61,182 bases of DNA, from NCBI RefSeq assembly GCF_030272615.1, contig NC_081409.1:205963364-206024545 (forward strand). The letters are read 5' to 3'. Under the pieces are notes generated by a model. That model ran no database searches. It was given only the letters and a program-made list of their open reading frames with translations, and was not told where the DNA came from. This document shows, one piece after another, positions 1-9,956 of the stretch. The position numbers were made by a program, and so were the translations under genes. Each line of letters opens with the position of its first letter. Within the stretch, counting starts at the first letter, position 1. This DNA comes from Cryptomeria japonica (Eukaryota; Streptophyta; Pinopsida; Cupressales; Cupressaceae).

Positions 1-479
1 ATTGAGGAGAGTAATGGGTCTCCATTTTCTTATGAGTGTCTTGCCTGAGGCATTCAAAATGGGTGCACATTTTTTTTAAAAATTTTTGCCCGTTTTGGTT
101 CGGGTGTCCAAAGCTAAACGAGCACCCATTTTTTGAATGTATTTATTTATTTTTAAACCATTTTCCATCATTTTCACTGTTTCAGAAATGGGTAAATGTT
201 TCAGAGGAGCACGGGTACCCATTTTTTTCATCCTAGCTGACCCCCCTAGACCATTTTTTACCTCCTTCTAGGTACATAGTTTTATTTTTTATATTCTTTT
301 TTATTTATTTTTATTAATTTTCATAAAAAAAAATTTAATTTATTGTTAGTTTTTAATTGTAGTGTTTTAAAGTTTGAAAAATGTTTTTTATTTAATTTAA
401 TTTCATGTTTAAAATAGTTTTTAGTTTTTAAATAGTTCAAAAAACATGAAAAGTAAAAAATAGTAAAAACTTAAAACCA
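1..479. repeat. AT-rich DNA with a cluster of G/C-box motifs
   Basis: No gene is visible. Between about 15 and 235 there are four short GC islands in a T-rich background, all variants of a GGGTGCCCATTTTTT-like word (ATGGGTGCACATTTTTT near 58, GAGCACCCATTTTTTG near 120, CGGGTACCCATTTTTTTC near 212). Similar words in the same orientation recur at 32785-32925, just upstream of the minus-strand transposase gene. From 240 to 479 the sequence is low-complexity A/T. Confidence 0.45.
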
Positions 480-700
480 TAGGAAAAAAACAAAAAACCA
501 TAGGAAAACAACAAAAAACGATAAACATAAACAAACAATAAACATTAGACACAAAAAATAGACAATAAACCCTGGACAAAAAAACAAACAATAAACCCTA
601 GATAGAAAAAAATGAACAATAAACCCTAGAAAATAAATGAACAACAAACCTTAAAAAATTAACAAACAATAAACCCTAGATGAAAATCAATAATAAACCC
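480..700 (+). repeat. Degenerate tandem repeat with telo-box words
   Basis: An A-rich stretch repeats units close to AACAATAAACCCTAGA about every 30-35 bases (near 565, 590, 620, 670 and 690). AAACCCTA is the plant telo-box or interstitial-telomere word. The copies are degenerate and separated by A-runs, so this is not a true telomere array. It abuts the CT microsatellite that follows. Confidence 0.55.
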
Positions 701-956
701 ACCTTCTCTCTCTCTCTCTCTCACGTACATGTTACCCTCTCTGTCATTACTCTCTCTCTCTCAATCTCTCATTACCCCTTCTCTCTCTCTCACACATTAC
801 CCCCTCTCTCTCTCCCTCTCTCTCTCTCTCACACATTACCCCCCCTCTCTCTCTCACACATTACCCTCTCTCTCTTTCACTACCATCTCTCTGTCATTAC
901 CTACTCTCTATCTCTCGTTATCTATTCTCTCTCTAACTCGTTGTATCTCAAATTAC

Positions 957-991
<35 letters not shown>
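701..991 (+). repeat. CT microsatellite, compound
   Basis: Long runs of CT are interrupted by CACACATTACC-type spacers, so the tract is compound. The two open frames across it encode Ser/Leu/Thr/Pro runs and are artefacts of the repeat. 992-1315 is AT-rich without a recognisable gene. Confidence 0.9.
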
Positions 992-993
<2 letters not shown>

Positions 994-1315
994 TTTAATC
1001 ATGCGTAAAAGTTTGAATGTTTAAATTTATATTTCTAAATATTGTATTTAATTATAGGATTCTTTTGTAAAAGTTAGATGTTTAATTTATGTTTTGATGT
1101 TTAATTCATGTTTAAATTGAACTTTAAAATGATAATAAATATGAATGTGCTTTTTTGTGTGTGTGAAAAATAGGGTTCTTAAATTTTAGAACTCTAACTA
1201 TCACTATTAATCCTCACTACTTCCTAACTTAGCCGAATCTCTAAAGATATACTATATATTTACAAACATGATAACATGTCATATACTTTGACTTAATAGT
1301 GGAAAGAGAAACCAC

Positions 1316-1800
1316 AACCTATTACCTACTCATCCAACTAATTGCACCATCACATAGACTAAATACATAGTCAATGTTAGACTTCCTAATGTCAACATCC
1401 CATATCCAATTTAAGTTTACAAGTCCCTATATGTTAATAACATGTGGAACAATCCTACTACTAAACTTTCTTCTTTCCAATTTTTGTGCTTTGAAAACAT
1501 GGTTGTTGAAAGCATTTTTTCTAAAGATCCTTGATAACAAATAGAGAAATCCAAAGTACCATAAAGATATCTAAAAAATCTCTTGAATGCAACCTTGTGA
1601 TTGTTTTTAAGATTAGCCATAAACCAACTCAATACCCCCATTGTTTGGTAATTTATTGTCTAGTGTAGGCCATAGCATACATGAGGCTCCCAATCATACT
1701 ATCACAAAACACATGACTCATGTCCTCCAAATCTTTAAGTGCAGACAAATATTGCTCAAATAATTCATGTTTTTTCATAATTCTAGGTGTAGCAAAATGT
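1316..1800 (-). pseudogene. Relic of Ty1-copia polyprotein (end of RT into RNase H)
   Basis: Read on the minus strand this gives, in order, a block like the conserved copia SMIGSLMYA motif near 1690, then GVLSWFMAN, FKRFFRYLYGTLDF (usual form AVKRILRYLKGT) and, near 1330, ISWMSR. That order is the start of the copia RNase H region. It is broken by a stop near 1660 and by frame changes after 1417. No LTR or integrase could be tied to it. It is a decayed fragment; the family assignment is fairly safe, the exact ends are not. 1801-2094 holds nothing I recognise. Confidence 0.7.
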
Positions 1801-2123
1801 TGTTTGTAGTTAGTTTATATTTTTTCCATATTTATAGGTGTAGACATATCTCTAAGTATATCTCAAATAAAACTAGAAATTATTGTTTTCATATATACAA
1901 CTATCACAAAAGTGAAAATAAAAAATAATTAGTTGATCCCTCAACAAGATTTTTTATTTTTCAAATATCTAAGTTTTTTTCACTAATGCGGCCCATGTGT
2001 TCATGCTACACCATAGTATATTTATTTAAAACCTTATGGAAATCTTAGATGTAAGGGTGAGTCATTGAGATGCTAGATATTAAACTCCAAACCTAGAGGT
2101 AGTATGTCCCTAAAGTCCAATCG

Positions 2124-3037
2124 GCTAAAAGTTGGGCTACTGCTGGAAGAATGTGGAAATTGGGGAATGGTAGAAGTATAATATTTTGGGAAGACAGATG
2201 GCTTATGGATAAACCGTTGGAGGAAATTCCAATCCTTTATGATTGGAAAGATTGGTTAAAAAGTAGGCATGGGGGTTTGGTCAGAGACTACTGGAGAAAT
2301 GGGAATTGGATTGAGTTTAGCCAACATTGTCTGGGTTTAAAGTTTCTTGAGATTTTGCTTTCTTCTAAAATTTTGAGGGACAACAAAGAGGATAGTTTGA
2401 TTTGGAGGGAAACCCCAGATGGGATTTATTTCGTGTCTTTGGCTGTGGCTATCCACAACAAAGTTATGAAAGAGATCCTATTTGGGCTAAAGTGTGGAAT
2501 AAGAAGTTAATTCCTAAAGTTAATATCTTTTTTTGGATCTTTATCCAAAACAAGGTGTTGACTTTGGATAACCTTCAAAAGCGAGGATTTGTTTTTCCTA
2601 ACATGTGTTCTCTTTGTTGCAGGGAAGAAGAGTCTACTTGCCATATTCTCCACCAGTGTACTTTCAGCCAGGAAATTTGGAAAAATATTTTTAGTAGGTG
2701 GAAGTTGAGCTGGGTTTTTCTGAACTCTCTAGGGGAGTCCTGGCAGCAATGGTACTATCTTAATTCCAACCCTAAGATTGTGGAGCTTTGGAAACTTACT
2801 TTCCCTCATGTAATCTGGAACATCTGGAAGGAGCGCAACAATAGGATTTTTAGGGATAAAAGTGCTAACCCTGAAGTTGTGGTGGATAAAATATACAAAA
2901 GTATATTTGAATGTCTCAATGGTACTAATCATAGTCTAGCAGCTAAAGAAGACTTTAATGATAGGTGGAACCTTTCAACAACCAAATCCAGTAAGACGAA
3001 GGGTAGGGAAGGTCTAGCGTGGTGCTTTCCACTTTAG
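2124..3037 (+). pseudogene. LINE ORF2 C-terminal zinc-binding (zf-RVT) domain
   Basis: The reading starts with KSWATAGRMWKLGNGRSII and FWEDRWL, the typical opening of the zinc-binding region behind plant LINE reverse transcriptases. After a frame change between about 2402 and 2510 it continues in the next frame with WNKKLIPKVNIFFWIF, CSLCCREEESTCHILHQC (the Cys/His cluster) and IWNIWKERNNRIF. A stop at 3035-3037 separates it from the RNase H part, which stays in the same frame. In the intact family this is one protein with endonuclease and RT that copies LINE RNA at the nick. Here it cannot be translated as one piece. Confidence 0.8.
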
Positions 3038-3040
3038 GGA

Positions 3041-3538
3041 TGGATAAAGGCCAACTTTGATGGGGCGTCGAAGGGGAATCCGGGTAAAGTTGGTTATGGG
3101 GGCATTGTCAGGAATTTTGCTAGAAGTTACCTAGTGGCGGTTGCTAGCCCTTTGGGAATTCAAACCAGTCATTATGCTGAAGCTTTAGCAACACTAAATA
3201 CTCTAATTATTGCTAAGAACCTAAATCATGACAACTTATGGCTGGAGGGAGACTCACTAAATATTGTCAAGTGCTTGAAGGGGGAAACCGAGCCATTGTG
3301 GTCTATAGAAAACATAATTTTGAAAGCTAGAGAAATTATTGCTAGTTTTAAAGTTATCATAATTGAACATGCCTTTAGAGAAAAGAATTTGGTTGTGGAT
3401 GGCCTGGCAAACCTAGGCGTTAATTCTGAAGCTCAAACTATTTGGCACAGGGAACATAATATTAATTTTAGTATCAAAGATCTCCTAAGAAAGGATAGAT
3501 TCATGGGGAAAGAAGGACCGCACAATTATGATAGCTGA
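3041..3538 (+). pseudogene. LINE RNase H domain (type I, RVT_3-like)
   Basis: Starting right after the stop at 3037 and in the same frame, the translation shows the RNase H core: IKANFDGASKGNPG (first Asp), YAEALATLNTL (Glu), LEGDSLNIVKCL (second Asp) and LVVDGLANLG (last Asp, normally in an ADxLAN context). All four acidic positions are kept, so this part is well preserved. RNase H would remove RNA from the RNA-cDNA hybrid. Its stop overlaps by 11 bases the ATG of the next ORF, an arrangement that would allow reinitiation if both were expressed. Confidence 0.8.
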
Positions 3539-5305
3539 AATAAGTATTTTATACATTTATAGAAAGGTTATGATTACTTGGCAAAGTGGCAGAATTGCAA
3601 TCAAAGATATTAACACTCTGCACACTTTGTGGGTTATCATTTTCAAAATTTCAAGAGACAACGATAAGGAAACGTTGAGCTTGCAGAAGAACAGAGGAGA
3701 CATTCTAAAATTGAATATGGGTGGGGATCTAAGGAGGGAGGAACCAGACAACATTTCTAGATGGAAGGAAATGCCAAAAGTATGGACGAAGCTGGAAAAA
3801 GGGTCCCTGATGAATTTTATGGAGAAGTTGGTTGATTATGATAGAGGAAGGGTTAATCTTGTAGTTTCCAAAATAACTAAAAATTGGAGTAATAGGTCTT
3901 TTAAAATCCATGGTGTGAGGTTCAAATTGGACGCAGGCCTTATTGTGACTGTAACAGGTATGCCCCACTCAGGGCTCAATTTTTTTAGAGATCTTAAAGT
4001 TTCCAATAATGCAGTTAAACTTTTTCTGCGTAAGGAAAAGGAGAGGGCTAAAATAGGTAAAGCCACGAGGGGTTATTATGATGCCTCCAACATCAAGAAA
4101 ATTTGGGGTTGTGTGTTGAATGCTATCATGGAATACATAACAGTGGAGGTTCATTTCACTAGGGCCCATACGTATCACTTTGTGCTATTAATCCACTTTA
4201 GGCATGAGAAAAGGGTTTCCTTGCCCTATTATCTCTTCAGGTCTTTGTCGAGGTCTCTCAACAAACACAACAAGAATCCTTCGAACCCGGTGCTTCATTA
4301 TGGCCTCATTTTGCTCATTTATGAGTACTACAAAATCCTTGCCATTCAGGAAAACAAGAGGTTGTTTTCTTCTCCAGGGAAAGGCAAGAGAAAGCTGGAG
4401 GAAGAAGGACCCAACAAGGAAGAGTCGATTCAGAGCAAAAAAAGCAAGAGTGCCACTGGGATGAAAACCCAAGATGACAAGAATGACACAGAGGAAACTG
4501 GAAAAGATGGTAGTGAAATGGAAATAGACAAGTTTGGAAGTGAGGAAAGTTGGAAAGATGAGGACATGGGTGCAGAAGAAGATGAAGTTGAGGACGTGTC
4601 TGACCAAGATAGCCCAATTCACAGTGCTAGCTTAGGCAATGACAACAACCAGCCTATGGTGGAGAAGGATGATAAGGTTAGTGAGGAAAAAGATATGGAT
4701 TTTGAGAGGGAGAATAATAAGGAACCCGAGAAGGAAATGTCTAAGGATAGTCTGAGTAAGGATAAGGAGAGTTTTGGAGAAGGGTTATTCCTGGATAACC
4801 TCAAAAACCTTACCGAGGTTAGATTGGGTTTTGACAGATGGACATATGAATTTTTGAAGAATTTGGAAAAAAATGGGAAGAAGATGGAGGAGAAAAGGAA
4901 GGAAGATGATAGGAACCAGAAGCAATGGAAGCAGGACATGGAGGAAAAAGAAAAAAGATGGCAACTCAGATAAACTATCTGGAAGAAGGTAAAGTGGCAA
5001 TGAAAAACCTGCTGGGAATGATCTTGAATATCTTGTCTACTGTTACAAAGAACCTAGAGGATATTTATAAGATCCTTGAAATCTCTAGCTCTCCCAAACT
5101 AGTGGTGGACCTCGACATTGATGAAGATGCTATTGAGTCTGGGAGCGGGGAAGCTATGCCTGGTGGAGCGACAAAGAGAACTAGGGTGAGCGTGAAGAAA
5201 GCAACTGCAATGTCTGCTAAGGAAATCCCTAATCTAAGGGATAATATCAAAGATCTGTATGGGATTAGCAGTAACTTGGCTAATGCCCTGAAAAACATAA
5301 ATTAG
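3528..5305 (+). pseudogene. Extra LINE ORF (ORF3) with a putative plant-transposon-type domain
   Basis: The first 481 codons (3528-4973) are open; the reading then continues in another frame (4940-5305), so one frameshift near 4960 splits what was probably a protein of about 590 residues. Residues about 75-290 form a globular, moderately basic region with FKIHGVRFKLDAGLIVTVTG, AKIGKATRGYYDASNIKKIW and YYLFRSLSRSLNKH. The layout (short 'its own region is reached' start, central helix block, LL-YE end) reminds me of the 'putative plant transposon protein' domain found in many plant retroelement ORFs; this is resemblance only. Residues about 295-430 are highly charged (KGKRKLEEEG, then Glu/Asp/Lys-rich), and the end is coiled-coil-like (KNLEKNGKKMEEKRKEDD). 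No zinc knuckle is seen. It lies upstream of the LINE 3' tail, so it belongs to the element. Confidence 0.6.
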
Positions 5306-5497
5306 TTCCTTTTCTGTGCTCTGTTTGGTTTGGCTTGTTATCGCTGGTTTTTTGGGGCTTTTTAGTTAGTTTTTATAGTTGTTATGTTGTTTTTTCTTAC
5401 GTATGCTCCTTTAGGTTTCTTAATGCTTTTATCTTGTAAGGATCTTTTGTAAAGGGTTTCGGGGCCCCTTCAAAACCTGTTTTTACCTTAATAAAAA
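5306..5497 (+). other. LINE 3' UTR and A-rich tail
   Basis: A T-rich stretch after the ORF3 stop contains GTAAAGGGTTTCGGGGCCCC near 5450 and ends in TTAATAAAAAAC. Plant LINEs commonly finish this way. Confidence 0.65.
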
Positions 5498-7251
5498 ACA
5501 TTAAGTATTGTTAAAGTGTCATAAAAAGTTGTCAAATTTTCAACTTGTCATCAAAGTGACATTATCGGTGAAGTATCCTAATTGTTTCTAAAATGACATT
5601 ATTATACTAAATTTCATCTACTCCTAAAGTCCACCTTCTACCAATGTCGCAATGTGCATCTAAAGATGTTTTTGAACTTAAAAAATATTACACTAAATGT
5701 AAAATTATGTCTCAATGAGAAATAGAATGTCATGTGGAAAGAATCTCTATATTTAATCATCCATGTATCCTCACATATATGCATTCCAAATATATAACAA
5801 TTATATCACTATTGTCATCCTAATAATTTATTGAATCTAAATCATCATTTAATTCATTCTTGTAATATTTTTCTTGCATTCATTTTTATGTGGATTTTCT
5901 TGACATAATTATAAAGCTTAACATAGGATTTATTGAGAGACTTAGATCTCACTTTAGATTTTGATCTTTGTCATTTTTCTTATTTTTTCTCTCTGCTTTA
6001 TCCTTTTATCTTCCTCTAATAACCAATGCATCCTTTAAAAAAATTAGTTTTTTTGTTTTGTTTTAACTCCTCCAAGAGTAGAGAACCTACTATTTATTCA
6101 AGCTTCAACTTAGTGTAGTACTACTAGTTGCGATCACTAAATCATCTCATGATTCTAGCAAAGAACACAACAAAGTAGTACATGTATTGACAAGTTCATA
6201 GATATAACTTATGACTTTAATTGATTTAGTTAAAACCAAAAGAGAGTAGTTGAATCGATTCCTATCAAGTTGAAAATATAAAGTGGTAGCCTAATTGAAG
6301 ATAATGGTTAAATATTGCAAGGGTACTAAATTGTAGTTCCATAGAAGTTACCTTCTTTGAAAAGATGAACTAGAGATCACTATAGGAACAAAAAATCATA
6401 GGCTTTCCAATTCACCCATAGTCCTCCCCAATCAAATAAGTTATTTGAAACACAAAGATCTTCCAAGGGGTAGAGAAAAACCATGATATCCAACCAAGAA
6501 GATAACAACAACTATGTAACTACACAATGCTACCATTAAAATATGATTAGAAGCCTCTCATGACAATATGGTCAACTATTATGGGTCCCAAAGTACAACT
6601 ATCATAGGTATTATAATCATTGATCTCTCTATAACAAACATACAAATGCACCATGATGGCCCAAAATGCTGACTAAAAAAAAATCTTAATCGAGAATGAG
6701 CCCTCAGTGGAGTCTAGATGAGGTGATTATTCATTATCTAAATCAGTGGAGTCATTTTATTCATTATCTATTATCTCTCTCTCTCATGATTATTTTTATG
6801 ATTTTGATGGAACTTATACTAATGCATCTTTAGATGTTAAATCAAATTCATGTTCCTTATATAATATTGATCTATCTTAAATCAAAATAATTTATCAAAT
6901 TCATGTTCCTTATGTTAAATCAAATTCATGTTCCATATTAAAAATGATTTATATAATGATTATTAAAAAATAATATATATTAAGAAAAATAGGTAAAAAA
7001 GTATTGTTTGAGTTGCACGGGCATTATGATGTTTTATTTTGTAGAATATTTCTTATACTTTGATTTAAGTGGATAATATTTCTTAAATGATGCTTATTAT
7101 TAAAATAGACCCACCTATTAATAATATAGATCTATGTGAGTTTCATTTTTTCATATTTAAGTTGGTAAATTGTATTTAATTATGTTTTTTTGGAAAGTGA
7201 AATGTAAATTAAATAGTAATTGTAAATTTTCATGTTTGTATATATATGCAG
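5498..7251. other. AT-rich DNA without a recognised gene
   Basis: I see no coding signature on either strand. The only structure is a short direct repeat of AATCAAATTCATGTTCC at about 6838, 6895 and 6916. The end of this stretch (7225-7251) is a pyrimidine/AT tract closing in ATATGCAG, a plausible 3' splice site for the ORF that follows. Confidence 0.5.
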
Positions 7252-8239
7252 ATTATTTTCACATAATTGATGAGTTTGAGATAGATGAGCTATTAGGTCT
7301 AGTGCCATCTCCACCTCCACCCCCTCCACCTCCACCCGACCAGTTGAGACAGACCATTAGGAGGAATATTGATTTTTTGATTAGAGATATCCACACTATT
7401 AGACGCGAGCCTCATCCTCCTCCACAACTGTTATGCCTTGTAGATAGTATGCAAGGGATTGTTTAGTCTGTACATGATTTAGATAGTGAGTTGGATAGCT
7501 ATCGTAGTTGGAGGGAGGGATTGCGTGCTTTTTACACTGATGGCCTATCATACAAACAAGTCAATAAATTAAAAATAACAAAAATGGTTTTGAAACGATA
7601 TTTTGTGAACCCTAAGACGGGTGAAGAGATAGATCTGAAGAAGCCACATATCTCTATTCGATGGTGTAGGCACCCTGGCATAGCTAGACACTTTTGGGAG
7701 CGGTGGTGGATGGTCTTTGATTATCTGCCACACTCCAATCATGAGGTTCCCATGTATTTTTTGAAAAAATTATGGGCCAAATTTGAATTGGGTAAAAACC
7801 CCAATTACTTTGACATTAGATTATTTTAGGGGGTCGGGAGAAGCATGCCCCAGGATAGGCCAAGGGCCAAATTGAGCGATAGAGTTAGAAATCATGTGCG
7901 TGGTGATCCCTTAGTTCCTCTTCCTGCATCAATTGTTCTAGCACTTGCCCATCATCGAACAATGGATTCTGCTATTGGTTCATTGAGTGCCCTATCAGAC
8001 AATTTGGTAGAACAGTAGCGCGAGGTGAGGGTTGCCCCCAACTTAGCACATGTTTGCACGAGTTGCGGGAATGTATGTACGGGTCCACAAAGTGAGGCTT
8101 CCCTAGGAGGAGATGGTGATTTTGATGATGTTGGTGCTTCCCATGGTGGTTATGATGATGCTGAGGAGGATGCACATGCTGATGCCATCTCTTCATATGT
8201 TGATCTCCTGTGGGTAGACGATGATCAGCCTACAGAGGT
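7252..8239 (+). pseudogene. Long first exon of an unrecognised multi-exon ORF
   Basis: One reading frame runs from a possible acceptor at 7251 to a possible donor at 8240, interrupted by stops at 7464, 7827 and about 8018. In order it encodes a proline run (PSPPPPPPPPPD), a basic/aromatic block (YKQVNKLKITKMVLKRYF, HISIRWCRHPGIARHFW, ERWWMVFDYLPHSNHEVP) and an acidic tail (GDGDFDDVGASHGGYDDAEED). I do not recognise the family. It faces the minus-strand transposase gene tail to tail, with about 600 bases of repeats between them, so it may be the accessory ORF of the same DNA transposon. That link is inference. Confidence 0.45.
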
Positions 8240-8327
8240 ACAAATTTATTTATATAATTTATAGTGTAATATTAAATTCCTTATATATACACATATGAAC
8301 CATAACATGAGTCAATTTTCTGAATAG

Positions 8328-9342
8328 AGGATGGATCATACCACATCATTGAGGGACCGACATCATGTTACCTCGATACCTAGAGACTTCAGTGCCCCAT
8401 TTACGGTATGAACTTTCATCTAGATACATTGTATTGATATGTACATTTAAAATAAACAATAATTTTTTTTAATGTAATGATGTGTATGATATGTTTTTTC
8501 AATTTTGTAGGGTGCTTCGTGTAGCTCCGAGGTGGGTAGTTCTTCACATTACCCGTCGACTACTGATGCTCGGCCTCATATAGCACTAGTATGTTTTTCA
8601 TCCATTAATTTGAAGTGTTTGTATGCTTACTAATTTATGTACAACACTGATTCATATTCGTTATTTTTTGCAATTATAGGCTTCTGGATTGTTTGATGAT
8701 GCATCACATGTATGCCTTCACCCATCAGATAATTTGGCTGCACATGACACACCATATGTATGCTTTTCTGCGATAAACTTGTAGTCTATATATATACCTT
8801 ATAATTTATGTATATATACAAGTTTGATTCATTCTTTATATATGTTGTTTAGGTCGATACCACTACTAATATTGGTATGGTTATGGGATTGAGCTAGATG
8901 CAACCATCGACGTTGTCATTTACGGTGATGATTAGAAAAATAATTTCTAATTTGTTTATACTATGTACTTGGCTTTTATAGGGATTATCAAAATTGATGT
9001 ACAATAATTTTTTATAGGACTTGACTATAACCACTTTTCTTGTCCATGATAGTGGACCTCCACGTACCAGTGAGGGCATTGTAGAGCACGGTCGTATGGT
9101 AATTTATTTTAAATTTTCAATATTTAATTACTTTATAAGTGAATTATGCAAGTAAATTCTTCTCATGTTAAATCTTCTTCTCATGTAAAATCTGTTAATA
9201 ATGTACAAGAGGGTCGAGACACTGATACTACACACACACACAAGATGGTGCATCTCGGGACCACGTGCAACATGATGATTCATCTCAGCCACCTTCACAT
9301 GGAGTGAAGAGGACTGCAGATGAGATGCACGAGAGTTCTTAG
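8328..9342 (+). pseudogene. Tandem small exons continuing the 7252 ORF
   Basis: Five or six exon-like blocks of about 70-85 bases are bounded by AG and GT: 8328-8405, 8511-8589, 8680-8757, 8853-8920, 9018-9099, and a last block about 9205-9342 ending in a stop after KRTADEMHESS. Introns 2, 3 and 4 share their sequence plan: GTATG plus T/C at the start, TAATTTATGTA in the middle, TTGATTCAT towards the end. The repeat period is about 160-185 bases, so the exons arose by duplication of one exon-intron module. Encoded residues are Ser/His/Thr/Asp-rich. At least one block carries a stop (near 8896). Confidence 0.45.
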
Positions 9343-9375
9343 ATTATATATTTTAGATCATGTCATGTTATTGTA

Positions 9376-9585
9376 TTATGGAATTTTTATAATGACACTT
9401 GTTATGTTATCCCGGGACTTGTTATTATGTTATTTGGACTTGTTTTAATGTCATTTCCTTGTTATTATTTTTTCAGGACTTGTTATTATGTCATCAAGAA
9501 TTGTTATGTGATTATATATAGGACTTTTTATTATGTCATTTCCTTGCTATTATGATATCAGGTCTTGTTATGTGATTTGACGCCA
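9376..9585 (+). repeat. Degenerate repeat of GGACTTGTTATTATGTCAT
   Basis: About five to six diverged copies are spaced 25-40 bases apart (near 9378, 9412, 9437, 9475, 9521 and 9563). It lies between the two convergent genes, where 3' ends would be expected. Confidence 0.6.
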
Positions 9586-9639
9586 AATCAAGAACTTACA
9601 ATTAATCTATGAAGAGATTATGATAAAAAAAAAATATCA

Positions 9640-9868
9640 TAAAAAATTAGAATGATTGTAACACTATTACAATGTGCACAAAATAACATTAAATTATTAT
9701 CAAACCAAAATTGTATCTAAACTAGACAAATACAATGTAACACAATAAAAAATTAGAATGATTGTAACACAATTACAATGTGCACAAAATAACATTAAGA
9801 AGAAGATAACTAATATAATGTTGTTTATGAAACCAAAATTGTATCAAATGTAGACAAATACAATGTTA
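9640..9868. repeat. Two-copy tandem repeat of about 107 bp
   Basis: Two copies share TTAGAATGATTGTAACAC, ATTACAATGTGCACAAAA and ACCAAAATTGTATC in the same order, starting near 9645 and 9752. The second copy carries a short insertion (AGAAGATAACTAATATAATG). Confidence 0.75.
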
Positions 9869-9956
9869 AAGGGATTTTTTATTTTTATTTTTTATCATAA
9901 TTAAATAAAAAAGATTTCACATAATTAACACAAACTTACTTGCATATAAATTTGAT

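Larger units (their letters stand above)
2095..5497 (+). mobile_element. 5'-truncated plant LINE (L1 type with RNase H) carrying a third ORF
   Basis: The segment begins in the last third of a LINE ORF2 (zinc-binding domain, then type I RNase H). It continues through an additional large ORF and ends in a T-rich 3' UTR with GGGTTTCGGGGCCCCTTC and CTTAATAAAAAAC, a tail typical of plant LINEs. Endonuclease and reverse transcriptase are absent, so it is 5'-truncated, as LINE insertions often are. I could not find a convincing target site duplication, so the 5' boundary (about 2095-2130) is approximate. Confidence 0.75.

Noticed and set aside
560-700. True interstitial telomere
   Set aside because: The AAACCCTA words are isolated and separated by 20 or more unrelated bases.
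680-1024. ORFs of Ser/Leu/Thr runs across the CT tract
   Set aside because: They are translations of the CT microsatellite, open in more than one frame at once.
2095-5510. Target site duplication of the LINE
   Set aside because: I compared the sequence behind the A-rich tail with that before 2130 and found no convincing match.
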